From: Cladocopium goreaui
Lineage: Eukaryota > Sar > Dinophyceae > Suessiales > Symbiodiniaceae
Assembly (NCBI GenBank): GCA_947184155.2
Contig: CAMXCT020003367.1
Location: 1-64,000, forward strand
Direction of reading: 5' to 3'
Length of the DNA stretch: 64,000 nt
Shown: piece by piece, positions 1 to 11,599 of the stretch
Layout: each line of letters starts with the position of its first letter
Numbering within the stretch: position 1 is the first letter of the stretch
Translations under genes and position numbers: made by a program
Notes under the pieces: model-generated
Seen by the model: only the letters and a program-made list of their open reading frames with translations
Database searches by the model: none
What the model was told of the DNA's origin: nothing

Positions 1-805
1 TTTTGGAGCCAAAAAACAATTTAAAATTGATTTAAAATCAATTTTTCCATGCTTTTGGAGCCAAAAATCAATTTAAAATTGATTTAAAATCAATTTTTCC
101 ATGCTTTTGGCGCCAAAAATCAATTTAAAATTGATTTAAAATCAATTTTTCCATGCTTTTGGCGCCAAAAATCAATTTAAAATTGGTTTAAAATCAATTT
201 TTCCATGCTTTTGGCGCCTAGAATCAATTTAAATTTGATTTAAAATTGATTCAAAATCATTTTTTCCTTGCTTTTGGCGCCAAAAATCAATTTAAAATTA
301 ATTTAAAATCAATTTTTCCATGCTTTTGGAGCCAAAAATTAATTTAAAATTGATTTAAAATCAATTTTTCCATGCTTTTGGCGCCAAAAATCAATTTAAA
401 ATTGATTTAAAATCAATTTTTCCATGCTTTTGGCGCCAAAAATCAATTTAAAATTGATTTAAAATCAATTTTTCCATGCTTTTGGCGCCTAGAATCAATT
501 TAAATTTGATTTAAAATTGATTCAAAATATTTTTTTCTTTGCTTTTGGCGCCAAAAATCAATTTAAAATTTATTTAAAATTGATTTAAAATCATTTTTTC
601 CATGCTTTTGGAGCCAAAAATCAATTTAAAATTAATTTAAAATTAATTTTTCCATGCTTTTGGCGCCAAAAATCAATTTAAAATTGATTTAAAATCAATT
701 TTTCCATGCTTTTGGGGCCAAAAATCAATTTAAAATTGATTTAAAATCAATTTTTCCATGCTTTTGGAGCCAAAAACCAATTTAAAATTAATTTCCATGC
801 TTTTG
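1..805. repeat. 52-bp minisatellite array
   Basis: About fifteen tandem copies of a 52-bp unit that alternates an inverted-repeat core (TTGGCGCCAA or TTGGAGCCAA) with AATTTAAAATT and ends in TTTTTCCATGC. Some units carry an extra TTGATTTAAAA block. The array starts before the window. Open frames across it are repeat artefacts. Confidence 0.95.
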
Positions 806-1035
806 AGGTCCAGCAGTGCACACTGAGGTGGGAAGGTCCCAGGTTGAGGTCCAGCGGTGCACACTGAGCTGGGCAGGTCCCAGGTTGAGGTCCAGCGGTG
901 CCCACTGAGCTGGGAAGGTCCCAGGTTGAGGTCCAGCGGTGCCCACTGAGCTGGGAAGGTCCCAGGTTGAGGTCCAGCGGTGCCCACTGAGCTGGGAAGG
1001 TCCCAGGTTGAGGTCCAGCGGTGCACACTGAGCTC
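806..1035. repeat. 41-bp GC-rich minisatellite
   Basis: About five and a half copies of a 41-bp unit beginning AGGTCCAGCGGTGC and containing CACTGAGCTGGGAAGG. It abuts the 52-bp array directly but is unrelated to it and far richer in GC. The long overlapping frames on both strands here come from the period not being a multiple of three. Confidence 0.93.
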
Positions 1036-1107
1036 GGACGTTGGCGAAGAGCTTGGCGAAGAGTTGGCAAGGCAACAGTGGACGTGGAAGTGGAGGCAGA
1101 GGTGGTG

Positions 1108-1166
1108 GAGGAGATGCTGGCGGAGGAGGAGCAGGAGGAGCAGGAGGAGCAGGAGGAGCAGGAGGA
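1108..1166. repeat. GGAGCA/GGAGGA microsatellite
   Basis: A purine-only run of GAGGAGCAGGA units. It reads as Leu, Pro or Ser runs on the minus strand, which accounts for the homopolymeric peptides there. I see no gene. Confidence 0.85.
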
Positions 1167-1454
1167 TTTGATATGTTTGTGTGCATAGTGCATGCATGGA
1201 CCATCAGTTTTGACACATTTTGACAATGCGGGATTGAGAGCATGTGTTTAGCAAAATCCTGTGACCCAAATTACCCGCAAAACGCCCGCAAAAATCCCGC
1301 AAACGCGCGCAACAACTGTCAAACGCGCGCAAATCCTGATTTCTGGTCATTTAGGGTAATTTGAGTCGTTTTGCAAAGGACGCATTTTTGACCATGTTTG
1401 AAGGACAATGAGTTCAATCGCTCTCATGCCCATTCTGTCTGTTTGGGTTTATAT

Positions 1455-4400
1455 AGCCAGTAGCCAGCAGCCAGCGGCAGTAGCAGCCAGCAGCCAGTAG
1501 CCAGCTGACTGTACATAGCCAGTAGACAGCAGCCAGCGCCAGTAGCAGCCAGCAACCAGTAGCCAGCAGCCTACCAAAAAAAATGCTGACTTTCTATATT
1601 TTCAATATATTGAAAATTTTCTATAGGGTTTCAGACGTGACGTTTGGCACTTTTCCCGTTTATAAGCGTTTCAAGAACATGGGAAAAAGCACGCAAAAGG
1701 TAGACAAAGGTGAGCAACTAGCGCCAGTAGCAGCCAGCAGCCAGTAGCCAGCAGCCTACAAAAAAAAAGCTGATATTCTACTAATTTTCTATATTTACTA
1801 TAGGGTTTCAGACGTGACGTTTGGCACTTTTTCCTTTTTATAAGGGTTTCAAGAACATGGGAAAAAGCACGCAAAAGGTAGACAAAGGTGATATTCTAAG
1901 CAACTAGACCGGCACATAGACAGTAGCCAGCAGCCACCGGCAGTAGCAGCCAGCAGCCAGTAGCCAGCTGACTGTACATAGCCATTAGCCAGCAGCCAGC
2001 GCCAGTAGCAGCCAGCAGCCAGTAGCCAGCTGACTGTACATAGCCATTAGCCAGCAGCCAGCGCCAGTAGCAGCCAGCAGCCAGTAGCCAGCAGCCTACC
2101 AAAAAAAATGTTGATTTACTACATTCTTAATAATTTTCTATAAGGTTTCAGACGTGACGTTTGGCACTTTTCCCGTTTATAAGCGCTTCAAGAACATGGG
2201 AAAAAGCACGCAAAAGGTAGACAAAGGTGATATTGTAAGCAACTAGACCGGCATATAGCCAGTAGCCAGCAGCCAGCGGCAGTAGCAGCCAGCAGCCAGT
2301 AGCCAGCTGACTGTACATAGCCAGTAGACAGCAGCCAGCGCCAGTAGCAGCCAGCAACCAGTAGCCAGCAGCCTACCAAAAAAAATGCTGATTTTATATA
2401 TTTTCAATATATTGAAAATTTTCTATAGGGTTTCAGACGTGACGTTTGGCACTTTTCCCGTTTATAAGCGTTTCAAGAACATGGGAAAAAGCACGCAAAA
2501 GGTAGACAAAGGTGAGCAACTAGCGCCAGTAGCAGCCAGCAGCCAGTAGCCAGCAGCCTACAAAAAAAAGCTGATATTCTACTAAATTTCTATATTTACT
2601 ATAGGGTTTCAGACGTGACGTTTGGCACTTTTTCCTTTTTATAAGCGTTTCAAGAACATGGGAAAAAGCACGCAAAAGGTAGACAAAGGTGATATTGTAA
2701 GCAACTAGACCGGCACATAGACAGTAGCCAGCAGCCACCGGCAGTAGCAGCCAGCAGCCAGTAGCCAGCTGACTGTACATAGCCAGTAGCCAGCAGCCAG
2801 CGCCAGTAGCAGCCAGTAGCCAGCAGCCTACCAAAAAAAAACTATATTTTCAATATTTTCTATAGGGTTTCAGACGTGACGTTTGACACTTTTGCCGTTT
2901 ATAAGGCTTTCAAGACCATGGGAAACAGCACGCAAAAGGTAGACAAAGGTGAGCGGCCAGCGCCAGTAGCAGCCAGCAACCAGTAGCCAGCAGCCTACAA
3001 AAAAAAACTATATAGGGATTCAGACGTGACGTTTGGCACTTTTTCCTTTTTATAAGCGTTTCAAGAACATGGGAAAAAGCACGCAAAAGGTCCACAAAGG
3101 TGATATTGTAAGCAACTAGACCGGCATATAGCCAGTAGCCAGCAGCCAGCGGCAGTAGCAGCCAGCAGCCAGTAGCAGCCAGTAGCCAGCAGCCTACCAA
3201 AAAATGCTGATTTTCTATTTTTTCTATATTTTCTATAGGGTTTCAGACGTGACGTTTGGCACTTTTCCCGTTTATAAGCGTTGCAGGATCATGGGAAAAA
3301 GCACGCAAAAGGTAGACAAAGGTGATATTGTAAGCAACTAGACCGGCATATAGCCAGTAGCCAGCAGCCAGCGGCAGTAGCAGCCAGCAGCCAGTAGCCA
3401 GCTGACTGTACATAGCCATTAGCCAGCAGCCAGCGCCAGTAGCAGCCAGCAGCCAGTAGCCAGCAGCCTACCAAAAAAAATGTTGATTTTCTATTTTTTG
3501 AATATTTTTCTATAAGGTTTCAGACGTGACGTTTGGCACTTTTCCCGTTTATAAGCGTTTCAAGAACATGGGAAAAAGCACGCAAAAGGTAGACAAAGGT
3601 GATATTGTAAGCAACTAGACCGGCATATAGCCAGTAGCCAGCAGCCAGCGGCAGTAGCAGCCAGCAGCCAGTAGCCAGCTGACTGTACATAGCCAGTAGC
3701 CAGCAGCCAGCGCCAGTAGCAGCCAGCAGCCAGTAGCCAGCAGCCTACCAAGAAAAATGCTGATTTTCTATATCTTGAATACTTGAATATTTTCTATAAG
3801 GGTTCAAACGTGACGTTTGGCACTTTTCCCGTTTATAAGGGTTTCAAGAACATGGGAAAAGCACGCAAAAGGTAGACAAAGGTGAGCAGCCAGCGCCAGT
3901 AGCAGCCAGCAGCCAGTAGACCGGCACATAGCCAGTAGCCAGCAGCCAGCGGCAGTAGCAGCCAGCAGCCAGTAGCCAGCTGACTGTACATAGCCAGTAG
4001 ACAGCAGCCAGTGCCAGTAGCAGCCAGCAGCCAGTAGCCAGCAGCCTACCCCCAAAAAATGTTGATTTACTACATTTTTAATAATTTTCTATAGGGTTTC
4101 AGACGTGACGTTTGGCACTTTTCCCGTTTATAAGCGTTTCAAGAACATGGGAAAAAGCACGCAAAAGGTAGACAAAGGTGAGGTAGTCAGCAGCCTACCC
4201 AAAAAAATCCTGATTTTCTATATTTTCAATACAATATTTTCTATTGGGTTTCAGACGTGACGTTTGGCACTTTTCCCGTTTATAAGCGTTTCAAGAACAT
4301 GGGAAAAAGCACGCAAAAGGTAGACAAAGGTGATATTGTAAGCAACTAGACCGGCACATAGCCAGTAGCCAGCAGCCAGCGGCAGTAGCAGCCAGCAGCC

Positions 4401-5235
4401 AGTAGCTGACTGTACATAACCAGTAGCCAGCAGCCAGCGCCAGTAGCAGCCAGTAGCCAGCAGCCTACCAAAAAATGCTGATTTTCTATATTTTGAATAT
4501 TTTCTATAGGGTTTCAGACGTGACGTTTGGCACTTTTCCCGTTTATAAGCGTTTCAAGAACATGGGAAAAAGCACGCAAAAGGTAGACAAAGGTGAGCAG
4601 CCAGCGCCAGTAGCAGCCAGCAGCCAGTAGCCAGCAGCCTACAAAAAAAAATGTTGATTTTCTAAATAGGGTTTCAGACGTGACGTTTGGCACTTTTCTC
4701 ATTTATTATAAGCGTTTCAAGAACATGGGAAAAAGCACGCAAAAGGTAGACAAAGGTGATATTGTAAGCAACTAGACCGGCATATAGCCAGTAGCCAGCA
4801 GCCAGCGGCAGTAGCAGCCAGCAGCCAGTAGCCAGCTGGGATATGTACATAGCCAGTAGACAGCAGCCAGCGCCAGTAGCAGCCAGCAACCAGTAGCCAG
4901 CAGCCTACCAAGAAAAATGCTGATTTTCCATATTTCGAATATTTTCTATAGGGTTTCAGACGTGACGTTTGACACTTTTCCCGTTTATAAGCGTTTCAAG
5001 AACATGGGAAAAAGCACGCAAAAGGTAGACAAAGGTGAGCAGCTAGCGCCAGTAGCAGCCAGCAGCCAGTAGCCAGCAGCCTACAAAAAAAATGCTGATA
5101 TTCTACTAATTTTCTATATTTACTATAGGGTTTCAACCGTGACGTTTGGCACTTTTCCCGTTTATAAGCGTTTCAAGAACATGGGAAAAAGCACGCAAAA
5201 GGTAGACAAAGGTGATATTGTAAGCAACTAGACCG
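1455..5235. repeat. Composite satellite: about 110-bp block plus CAGCCAGTAGC arrays
   Basis: Higher-order repeat about 3.8 kb long. One component is a conserved block of about 110 bp beginning TTTCAGACGTGACGTTTGGC, running through CCGTTTATAAGCGTTTCAAG to a block ending AGACAAAGGTGA. It occurs about sixteen times, for example near 1634, 1811, 2153, 2436, 2610, 2875, 3025, 3247, 3525, 3812, 4104, 4256, 4519, 4678, 4960 and 5139. Between blocks lie short arrays of CAGCCAGTAGC/CAGCAGCCAG and a variable AT-rich spacer with ATTTTCTATA. Block spacing varies (150-340 bp), so units have been gained and lost unequally. Open frames across it (Trp/Cys/Leu/Ala repeats on the minus strand) are artefacts. 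Confidence 0.95.
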
Positions 5236-5254
5236 GCACCAAAAGTGTAAAAAA

Positions 5255-5560
5255 AAACTGGATTCAGAGCACTTTTGGAAGTTGAGATGTTGAAAAAGTG
5301 CACGCCGTTGTGGCGCGAAGCACATTTCGAAGTCAAAATGTACAAAACACACTACGTTCAGACTACTTTTGGAAGTTGAGATGTTGAAAAAGCGCACGCC
5401 GTTGTGGCACGAAGCACCTTTCGAAGTCAAAATGTACAAAACACACCACGTTCAGACCACTTTTGGAAGCTGAGATGTCGAAAAGTGCGCGAAGCACATT
5501 TCAAAGTCAAAATGTTCAAAACACCACATGCTCGGACCGCCTTTGAAGGTTCAGATGTGG
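5255..5560. repeat. Diverged 92-bp tandem repeat
   Basis: Four progressively diverged copies of a unit starting ACTTTTGGAAGTTGAGATGT, near 5270, 5362, 5456 and 5537. Each continues with a CGAAGCACATTTCGAAGTCAAAATG-like segment. It follows the composite satellite directly. Confidence 0.88.
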
Positions 5561-8500
5561 TTTTGCCTGGTAGGCGCAAGGGATTCTGCACCTTGCCAAA
5601 AGTGAGCAAAACGTGAGGGTTTTGTGGCATTTCTGGCAGGCGTGGGAGATTTGCAGAGGATCTGCAAAGATGCATGTCGCGTGGCAGGCGCAGTACAAGA
5701 GACATGTTCATCAGATTTCTTGAGAGGAGCTGCCTTTTGGAGCATCAGATCTGTAGGTTTGCTAAGATGTTTTTGCGTGGCAGGTGCAGCACTTCGTATG
5801 ACCTGGCATCAATTTTTCGTGGCAGGAAAATACTTTAGAGACATAGACCAGAAAAATCGCATAGACAGAAATAGGATGATGGATGGACGGCTGCATGGAC
5901 AGATAGAGAGCTAAGCAGATGGATGGAAAGAGAGAGAGATGGATAGGTTGACAGGCAGATAGATCAGTAGAGAGAAAAGAAGGATAGATAGATGGATGGA
6001 TGGATAGATAGATTGACAGATGGATAATTCGACATTCCAACCACCTTTTGGTCCATCAGTGGATTCGCTCTGCCATCCGTGATTCACAACAACCAGTCTC
6101 CCCTATAGGTTTCCTATTTTTGAAACTTCCGCCACCGCCTTGCGCGGTACTATTGGTATTTAATACCCGTCCACATTGCAGAGATGACGTTGTGGGATTA
6201 TGCGGTCATCTACGATCTGTATTTGTCATATGAACACTGCGCAACCCATGTAGCCTATTGTAGCCTGTCCTGGCACAGTCTGGAGGTCGAAGAAAGTGAC
6301 TCCTGGCGGCTCCGCTGTAAATTGCTGTAGCACAACATCAAAGTCCAGCTGCCACTCCAGCCATTTCACATCCCAAAGAACGCTCTATAAGGGCAACAGG
6401 GCAGTTGGAGATGACAAATATGACAAGTCTTGATGAACTGATGAACAGTTCTCCGAAGATCTCCAGAGGTTCTCCACGGTTCTCGGGTTCTCCTCGACTG
6501 GGGCTTTCAGAAACTCCTGAGGAACTTCGCTGAGCGGCCGGCTCGACCCGCCTGCCTGGTGAGGACCAAACAATCCAGAGCTCTCAAGTCGGGACATGTG
6601 ACTTATTATTAATGATATTTAAGGCAGGTAGAAAAGCGCAGGGTCTTCGATGGTGCTGTTTCATCGCAGTCGACAAGATGTTCAACAATGTTCAACATCT
6701 GTCTACACTACTCTTCTACATACTCTCATTCAAGTATTCAAAACATGGTGTTCTGTGTGTGTGTCCTGGGAGAAATTGTAAGTCCAGTGTCAACTTCACC
6801 TTATCATCTGCAGAATGAAAACTTGTCCCACGACGTGTGGATTCACGTGTTTCACTCCTTTTCCCATAGTTTGATCCCGGAATACCTGTTTCCACCCAAC
6901 CGGGAAACACAAGCCACTGCCTCAAGGCATCATTCTCAACACTTTCAAGCCAACTAATCGCTGACAGAAGAAACATGGGAAACCCGACGCTTACTCAGTG
7001 TAATTCCAGAATGACTTGTTGCTCTGGTCCGTTACTCACCAAGCAGGATAGTCATGGAATTGCCAACATTGCACTGAAGTTCCTCCCAGCCTGTGTGCTC
7101 TGACGGCAGCGGACTCGAAGTTGTTTCCCGTCCATGTCCTGCAAAGGAATGCCCATTTTTCTTCACACGGGTCAATCTGGCTGCAGCAAAAAGTGGAAGA
7201 ACGCATCGACTGAATCTCTCTGCCCTGCACCACAACAGACGTGCTAACATGTTGAAACAATTTGAAACATGTTGCTGTCAAGAAAAGTTCGATGAAACTG
7301 GTCCAGAGTTCACTTTTCTAGGACACCCATCCGACCCGTCAGGTCCACATCCCGCTTCCCTTGTCACGCCCAAACACTTCCCAACTGCTTCTGCTTCCCA
7401 TGGATCCTTGGCGTGACGTCATCGGAAGGACTGGAGGACCGGAAGAACCTGGAGAAAAGCTGCGTCATCCATCGTCTCGTCCAGGAGGAAGTTGGGAGCA
7501 GGCGGTGGAGCGGAACCTGGCAGGTTTTCTCGTCCATGGCGGTGCATCGTGCTTTTTGACAGGTAGAACTCGGTAGAACTGTAGAATAACTCAAAATATT
7601 CTCTAAAATATGAAGAACCAGATGAAGAACAGAATGAAACTGGGAGATGTAAATACCAGTCCTAGCCTCTACATGGTTTTTGGACCCAAGGTGGCCGTGT
7701 GGGTGTGCACTGGCACTTTTGTGTCCGGTTGTTGTGTTTGCCTTGTTTTTTGCGCCGTTTTTTGAAAATTAAAAAGTCCCACACTTACATGCTACCACCA
7801 CTGCTACATGCAGAGTCTTGACAATCCAGGTCTTCAATCTCCTTGTCCACTTTCCTAGTGTAAAACCGACACTGATCTTTGCTGGTCTACAAGGCCAAGA
7901 AGGCAAGCTGTGACTCTCAAAATAACGCCATTATATGCCATTGTCACACCCTGTCACCACTTGTTTCTCCTTCACCTTTAGATGCCTTCGGATGCCTTCG
8001 GTGGGATCCTGTGCTTTTCTGGCCTCTGGACGAAGGTCTTGGCTGGCTCAAAGCAGACAAGCGCCCTGGCAGAGATAAACTGAGCTATGATCAGCTCAAA
8101 CTTCATCCAGAACTGATCCATCCTGGTTACTGCAGAATCGCCAGAGCAGCAAGTCCCTTTTTTTATCGCATGTTTCATGTTCAACCCAATGTTCCAACTT
8201 TGGAGGAGGAATGCTCAAGAGACCGTGTCAATCCGTAGACTGATAAAAATGGGAAAAATGCAACAACACACCTAGACCTAGACAAGGAAATGGGCGTGTC
8301 CTGCGACCAGGGCAGGCAGCACTCCCTTAAAAGTTCATTCCTTCCAGTGCTAGATGCATCGACTGAAAGCATGGACCGCAACCTGTACAAAGGTCCACAG
8401 GGTTGTGCACAAGTACCTGGCCACCTACTGTTATGAGTCCAACAACACAGAGAATATAGGGTTTGACAAAAAAATAAAAACACACAAAAAAAAAAACAAA

Positions 8501-9060
8501 ACCAGAGCAAACAAAAAAAACAAACTAGAAAACCAAAACCAAGGAAAAAACAAGAAAAAAAGAAAAAAACAAAACAAAAAAAAAACAAAAAAAACGTGTT
8601 TTTTTTTCTAAAATCCACTTTCTCTGTTCTACACGGGGTCATAAACCTACTGGGCCTCAAGATAAACACACCTTTTGATGGCTAAATATGCAGTGGTAAG
8701 GTTGCTGGAGGCAGCTCTGATTTGTAGAAGTGTTTTTCGCACGTCTTGTGGCAATGCTTTTGGAGTCAAAGCAGCAAGCAGAACAGGCAGCTGCAGATAG
8801 CTGCAGGCAGCGCTGGTTTTGTGAGCGAAGTTGGTTCCGGAAGTTCCTGTCGTGGTACTGGCGCTGTGTATTTTTCCTCGCTCAAGCGTCACCTCGAATC
8901 GTCGAAGGTCGACTTGTACACAAAGTATTGCGTCTTGTGGGGCTGTAAGAACGCTGCATTTCTCCCAGGCCACACACGGCATCGCTGCATTTAAACAATG
9001 GTAGGAAATTGTTTAGATATGTTTTTATTTTTTTTTGTTTAGCTTAGGGATTTTTATTCC
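5561..9060. other. No recognisable gene; short simple repeats
   Basis: I find no conserved domain, exon chain or RNA gene on either strand. It contains a GATA/GGAT-type microsatellite at about 5875-6030 and an A-rich run with a T-rich end at about 8465-8610. Several 60-120 codon frames exist, for example plus strand 7879-8238, but none shows a domain I know or convincing exon structure. Composition is near balanced, unlike the AT-rich block beyond 16.25 kb. Confidence 0.6.
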
Positions 9061-9072
9061 TGGCCGTGCCAA

Positions 9073-9370
9073 TTTTCCATGCTCTTTGCAACATTTTGGA
9101 GCTGGAACCTTTCATTTTGCATGCTATTCGGCTCTGCACAGCATTTTAAAGCTAGAGCCTTCCATGCTGCAGACTATTTGCAGCATTTTATAGTTGGAAC
9201 TTTCCTTTTCGTATGCTATTTGCAACAACATTTGGAAGCTGGAACCTTCCATTTTGCGTGCCAGTTGCAACCTTTTGGGAGCTGGAACCTTTGATTTTGC
9301 ATGATATTTGCATATATTTGCAACATATTGGAGCTGGAATCTTTCATTTGGCATGCTACCAGTATTTGCA
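9073..9370. repeat. 40-45 bp degenerate tandem repeat
   Basis: About seven degenerate copies of a unit reading GGAGCTGGAACCTTTCATTT then TGCATGCTATTTGCAACATT. Two further diverged copies appear at about 9795-9925. Confidence 0.85.
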
Positions 9371-11560
9371 AATTGTTGTTAGTTGTTGGTTGTTGGTTGT
9401 TGGTTGTTGTCTGTTAGTTGTGGGTTCTTGTTTGTTTTGTTATTCTTGTTGCAGTTGTAGCTGTTGTATAGTTGCTGTAGTTTTTGTATTGTAGCTACAG
9501 CCGTAGTTGTATTAGTACAAGTAGTTTCTTGTTGTTGTTGGTTTTGTTGTTGCTGTTGCTCTTGTGGTTGTTGTTGGGGGGGTGGTGTAGCTGGAGGAAC
9601 ACGCCAAAAACTGTTGTTGTTGTGGTCTTGGTTTGGGTGTAGGCCGTGTTTGTGATTTCCTTGCGCTTGTGGCTTTGGTTCTGGTGAACAGGTTTACAAA
9701 CAAAGCCATGAAGTCAAGAAGACGGTAAAGCTTTTTGCAAAGCCAAGAAGAAAGAAAACTAGCGAAACCATCAAGGCCAAAAAGGCAGTTTGCGTGGTAT
9801 TTGCAATATTTTCAGCATTCTACAACTTCAACCTGCATTGTGGAGATAGAACCTCTCACGTTGCATGGCATCTGCGGCGTTTGGAAGAAAGAACCTTTCA
9901 TGTTGCATGGTAGTTGCAGGATTTAGCAAATGATATGTGCAGCATGGCTACTTTCCAGTTTGGTTAATAATTGAAGCATTGTGAAACTTTAACTTCTTAA
10001 CCAGCTCATTTACATCATGGTCTTTACACCAACGCAAAGAAACCAAAAAGGGCAAAAACGAAAGCATGCAACAACAAAATAGAAACAGCTGGAGGGGGTC
10101 ATGGTTGCAGTTGTAGTTGTTCCGGTTTCTCTTGCTGTTCATGTTGCTCTTGTTACATTGTTGCCGTTGTTGCGTTTGTTGTTCTCGTTGTTCCTTTTGT
10201 ATTTGCTGCTCTTGTTGTTTGTGCTGCTGGTGCGGTTCTTTATGTAGTTGTAGCTGCACTTGTAGTCAAGCAGAACGACAAGGAAGCAAGTAGATAAAAA
10301 GCAACGAAGGCAGAAAAAATACAAAGCAGAGAACAGAAAACAAAACAGAAACAAACAAGCAGAAAAATAGAGAAGCAAAGAAGCAGAGAGGCAAACAAAA
10401 AAAGTACGAGTAGAAGCAAAAAAAATAAATACAAAAATCCAGAGAAGCAAAAAAGCAGAAAAGCAAGAAAACAGATTCAGAAAAGCAAAAAAACAGAAAA
10501 GCAGAGACGCACAAACAACAAAACAACAGAGAAGCGGCGTAGAAGCAAACAAAAACAGAGAAGCAAAAATAACAAAGCAGAAGAGCAGAGAAGGAAATGG
10601 AAAAAACTGAGCAAAAAAGCAGCACAGTAGAGAGGAGAGAGGCATCCAAAAAAAAAACCTAAACTAAAAAACAATGCCCTAAATAAATGGCCCTCCTGGA
10701 AAAAAAGCAGCCCGGCAGACCATCCGTTAGGCCCGATGCAGGGGTGTCCGTTTTCTGGTCAAGGCACTTCCGATTGGAATTCAAATGATAGGCTTGGAGA
10801 CTCCCCCACAGCACAGTGCGTTTAAGGATCTGCAGCCCTGTAAACCACAGAGCTCCGTAAACCATCCGCGTTTTGTGATCGAACCCCATAACCACACCGG
10901 CTTAAGGATGATGTCCCGGTAACAACATTGCGCTTCAGGGTCTTGAGAAAGGATGCATGTTTCCTGCAAGAGGATTCTTCGATGGTTGCACGTTTGAATT
11001 TTAAAGGGACAGCAACGCGTCAAACCACAGACGAATGGTTTAGGCCTTCAACACATAACACCATGACGCACATTTGTGCTAAGAAAATGTAAGAAGAAAT
11101 GCCTAGCATCTTGCATTTTTTGGGGTGGCATAGTTCCGCGATCTTCTGAGGCTTCAAGAGTCTTGGCTTAGTCGGAGGGGTGTGCGACAGAGGATGTGAG
11201 TGTCCCTACTATAATATTTCTAAGTTTTCAGCACATACTGAAATCCAACTGGTGCCCCCCATGCTGGAAAATGCAGGTGGTAAGAGCCTTGTGATGTGTA
11301 GAATCAGGAACATCAGGAACCGTTCTTCTACCTTCCCCCCATCCCTTGCGCACAGCCCAGGTCTACCTTGAACAAAACTGTACACCCTAAACAACGCTTC
11401 CAGACGTCTCCATGCTTCGAATCAAGCAAATGTGAGCAGCAAGTACAGCTGGATCGGGATGGCACAATGCCACAACACCAATGAGCGTGTTCCAATCCTC
11501 AACTTCGGGGACTGAACAATTTCTCAAGAAAGGACAGGAACAATCCGTAGCAACTACAAA
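9371..11560. other. Low-complexity TTG-rich and A-rich DNA, no gene seen
   Basis: GTTGTTGTT-rich stretches at 9371-9620 and 10100-10260, a long AGAAGCAAAAA-type purine tract at 10260-10640, then unremarkable sequence to 11.56 kb. Leu/Phe/Cys-rich peptides on the minus strand come from the purine tract. The stretch is downstream of the minus-strand MFS/ATP-grasp gene and could include its 3' untranslated region. Confidence 0.6.
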
Positions 11561-11599
11561 CATCTCATAGCATGTCCGTCTTCATTCCGGCTTCTTGGG

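Noticed and set aside
730-1243. Overlapping 150-aa frames with Leu, Pro or Ser runs
   Set aside because: Products of the 41-bp minisatellite and the GGAGCA microsatellite, present in three frames at once.
1671-5100. Repeated minus-strand peptides of the form MVGCWLLAAGCYWRW
   Set aside because: Translation of CAGCCAGTAGC arrays; recurring copies are the satellite, not a gene family.
7879-8238. Plus-strand 119-aa frame with a plausible mixed composition
   Set aside because: No recognised domain, repeats of ATGCCTTCGG in its middle, and no supporting neighbouring exon.
8181-8669. 162-aa Phe/Cys-rich minus-strand frame
   Set aside because: Driven by the A-rich tract at 8465-8610; no domain or exon structure.
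10139-10674. Leu/Phe/Cys-rich minus-strand frames resembling membrane proteins
   Set aside because: They are the complement of an AGAAGCAAAA purine tract in several frames at once; hydrophobicity is compositional.
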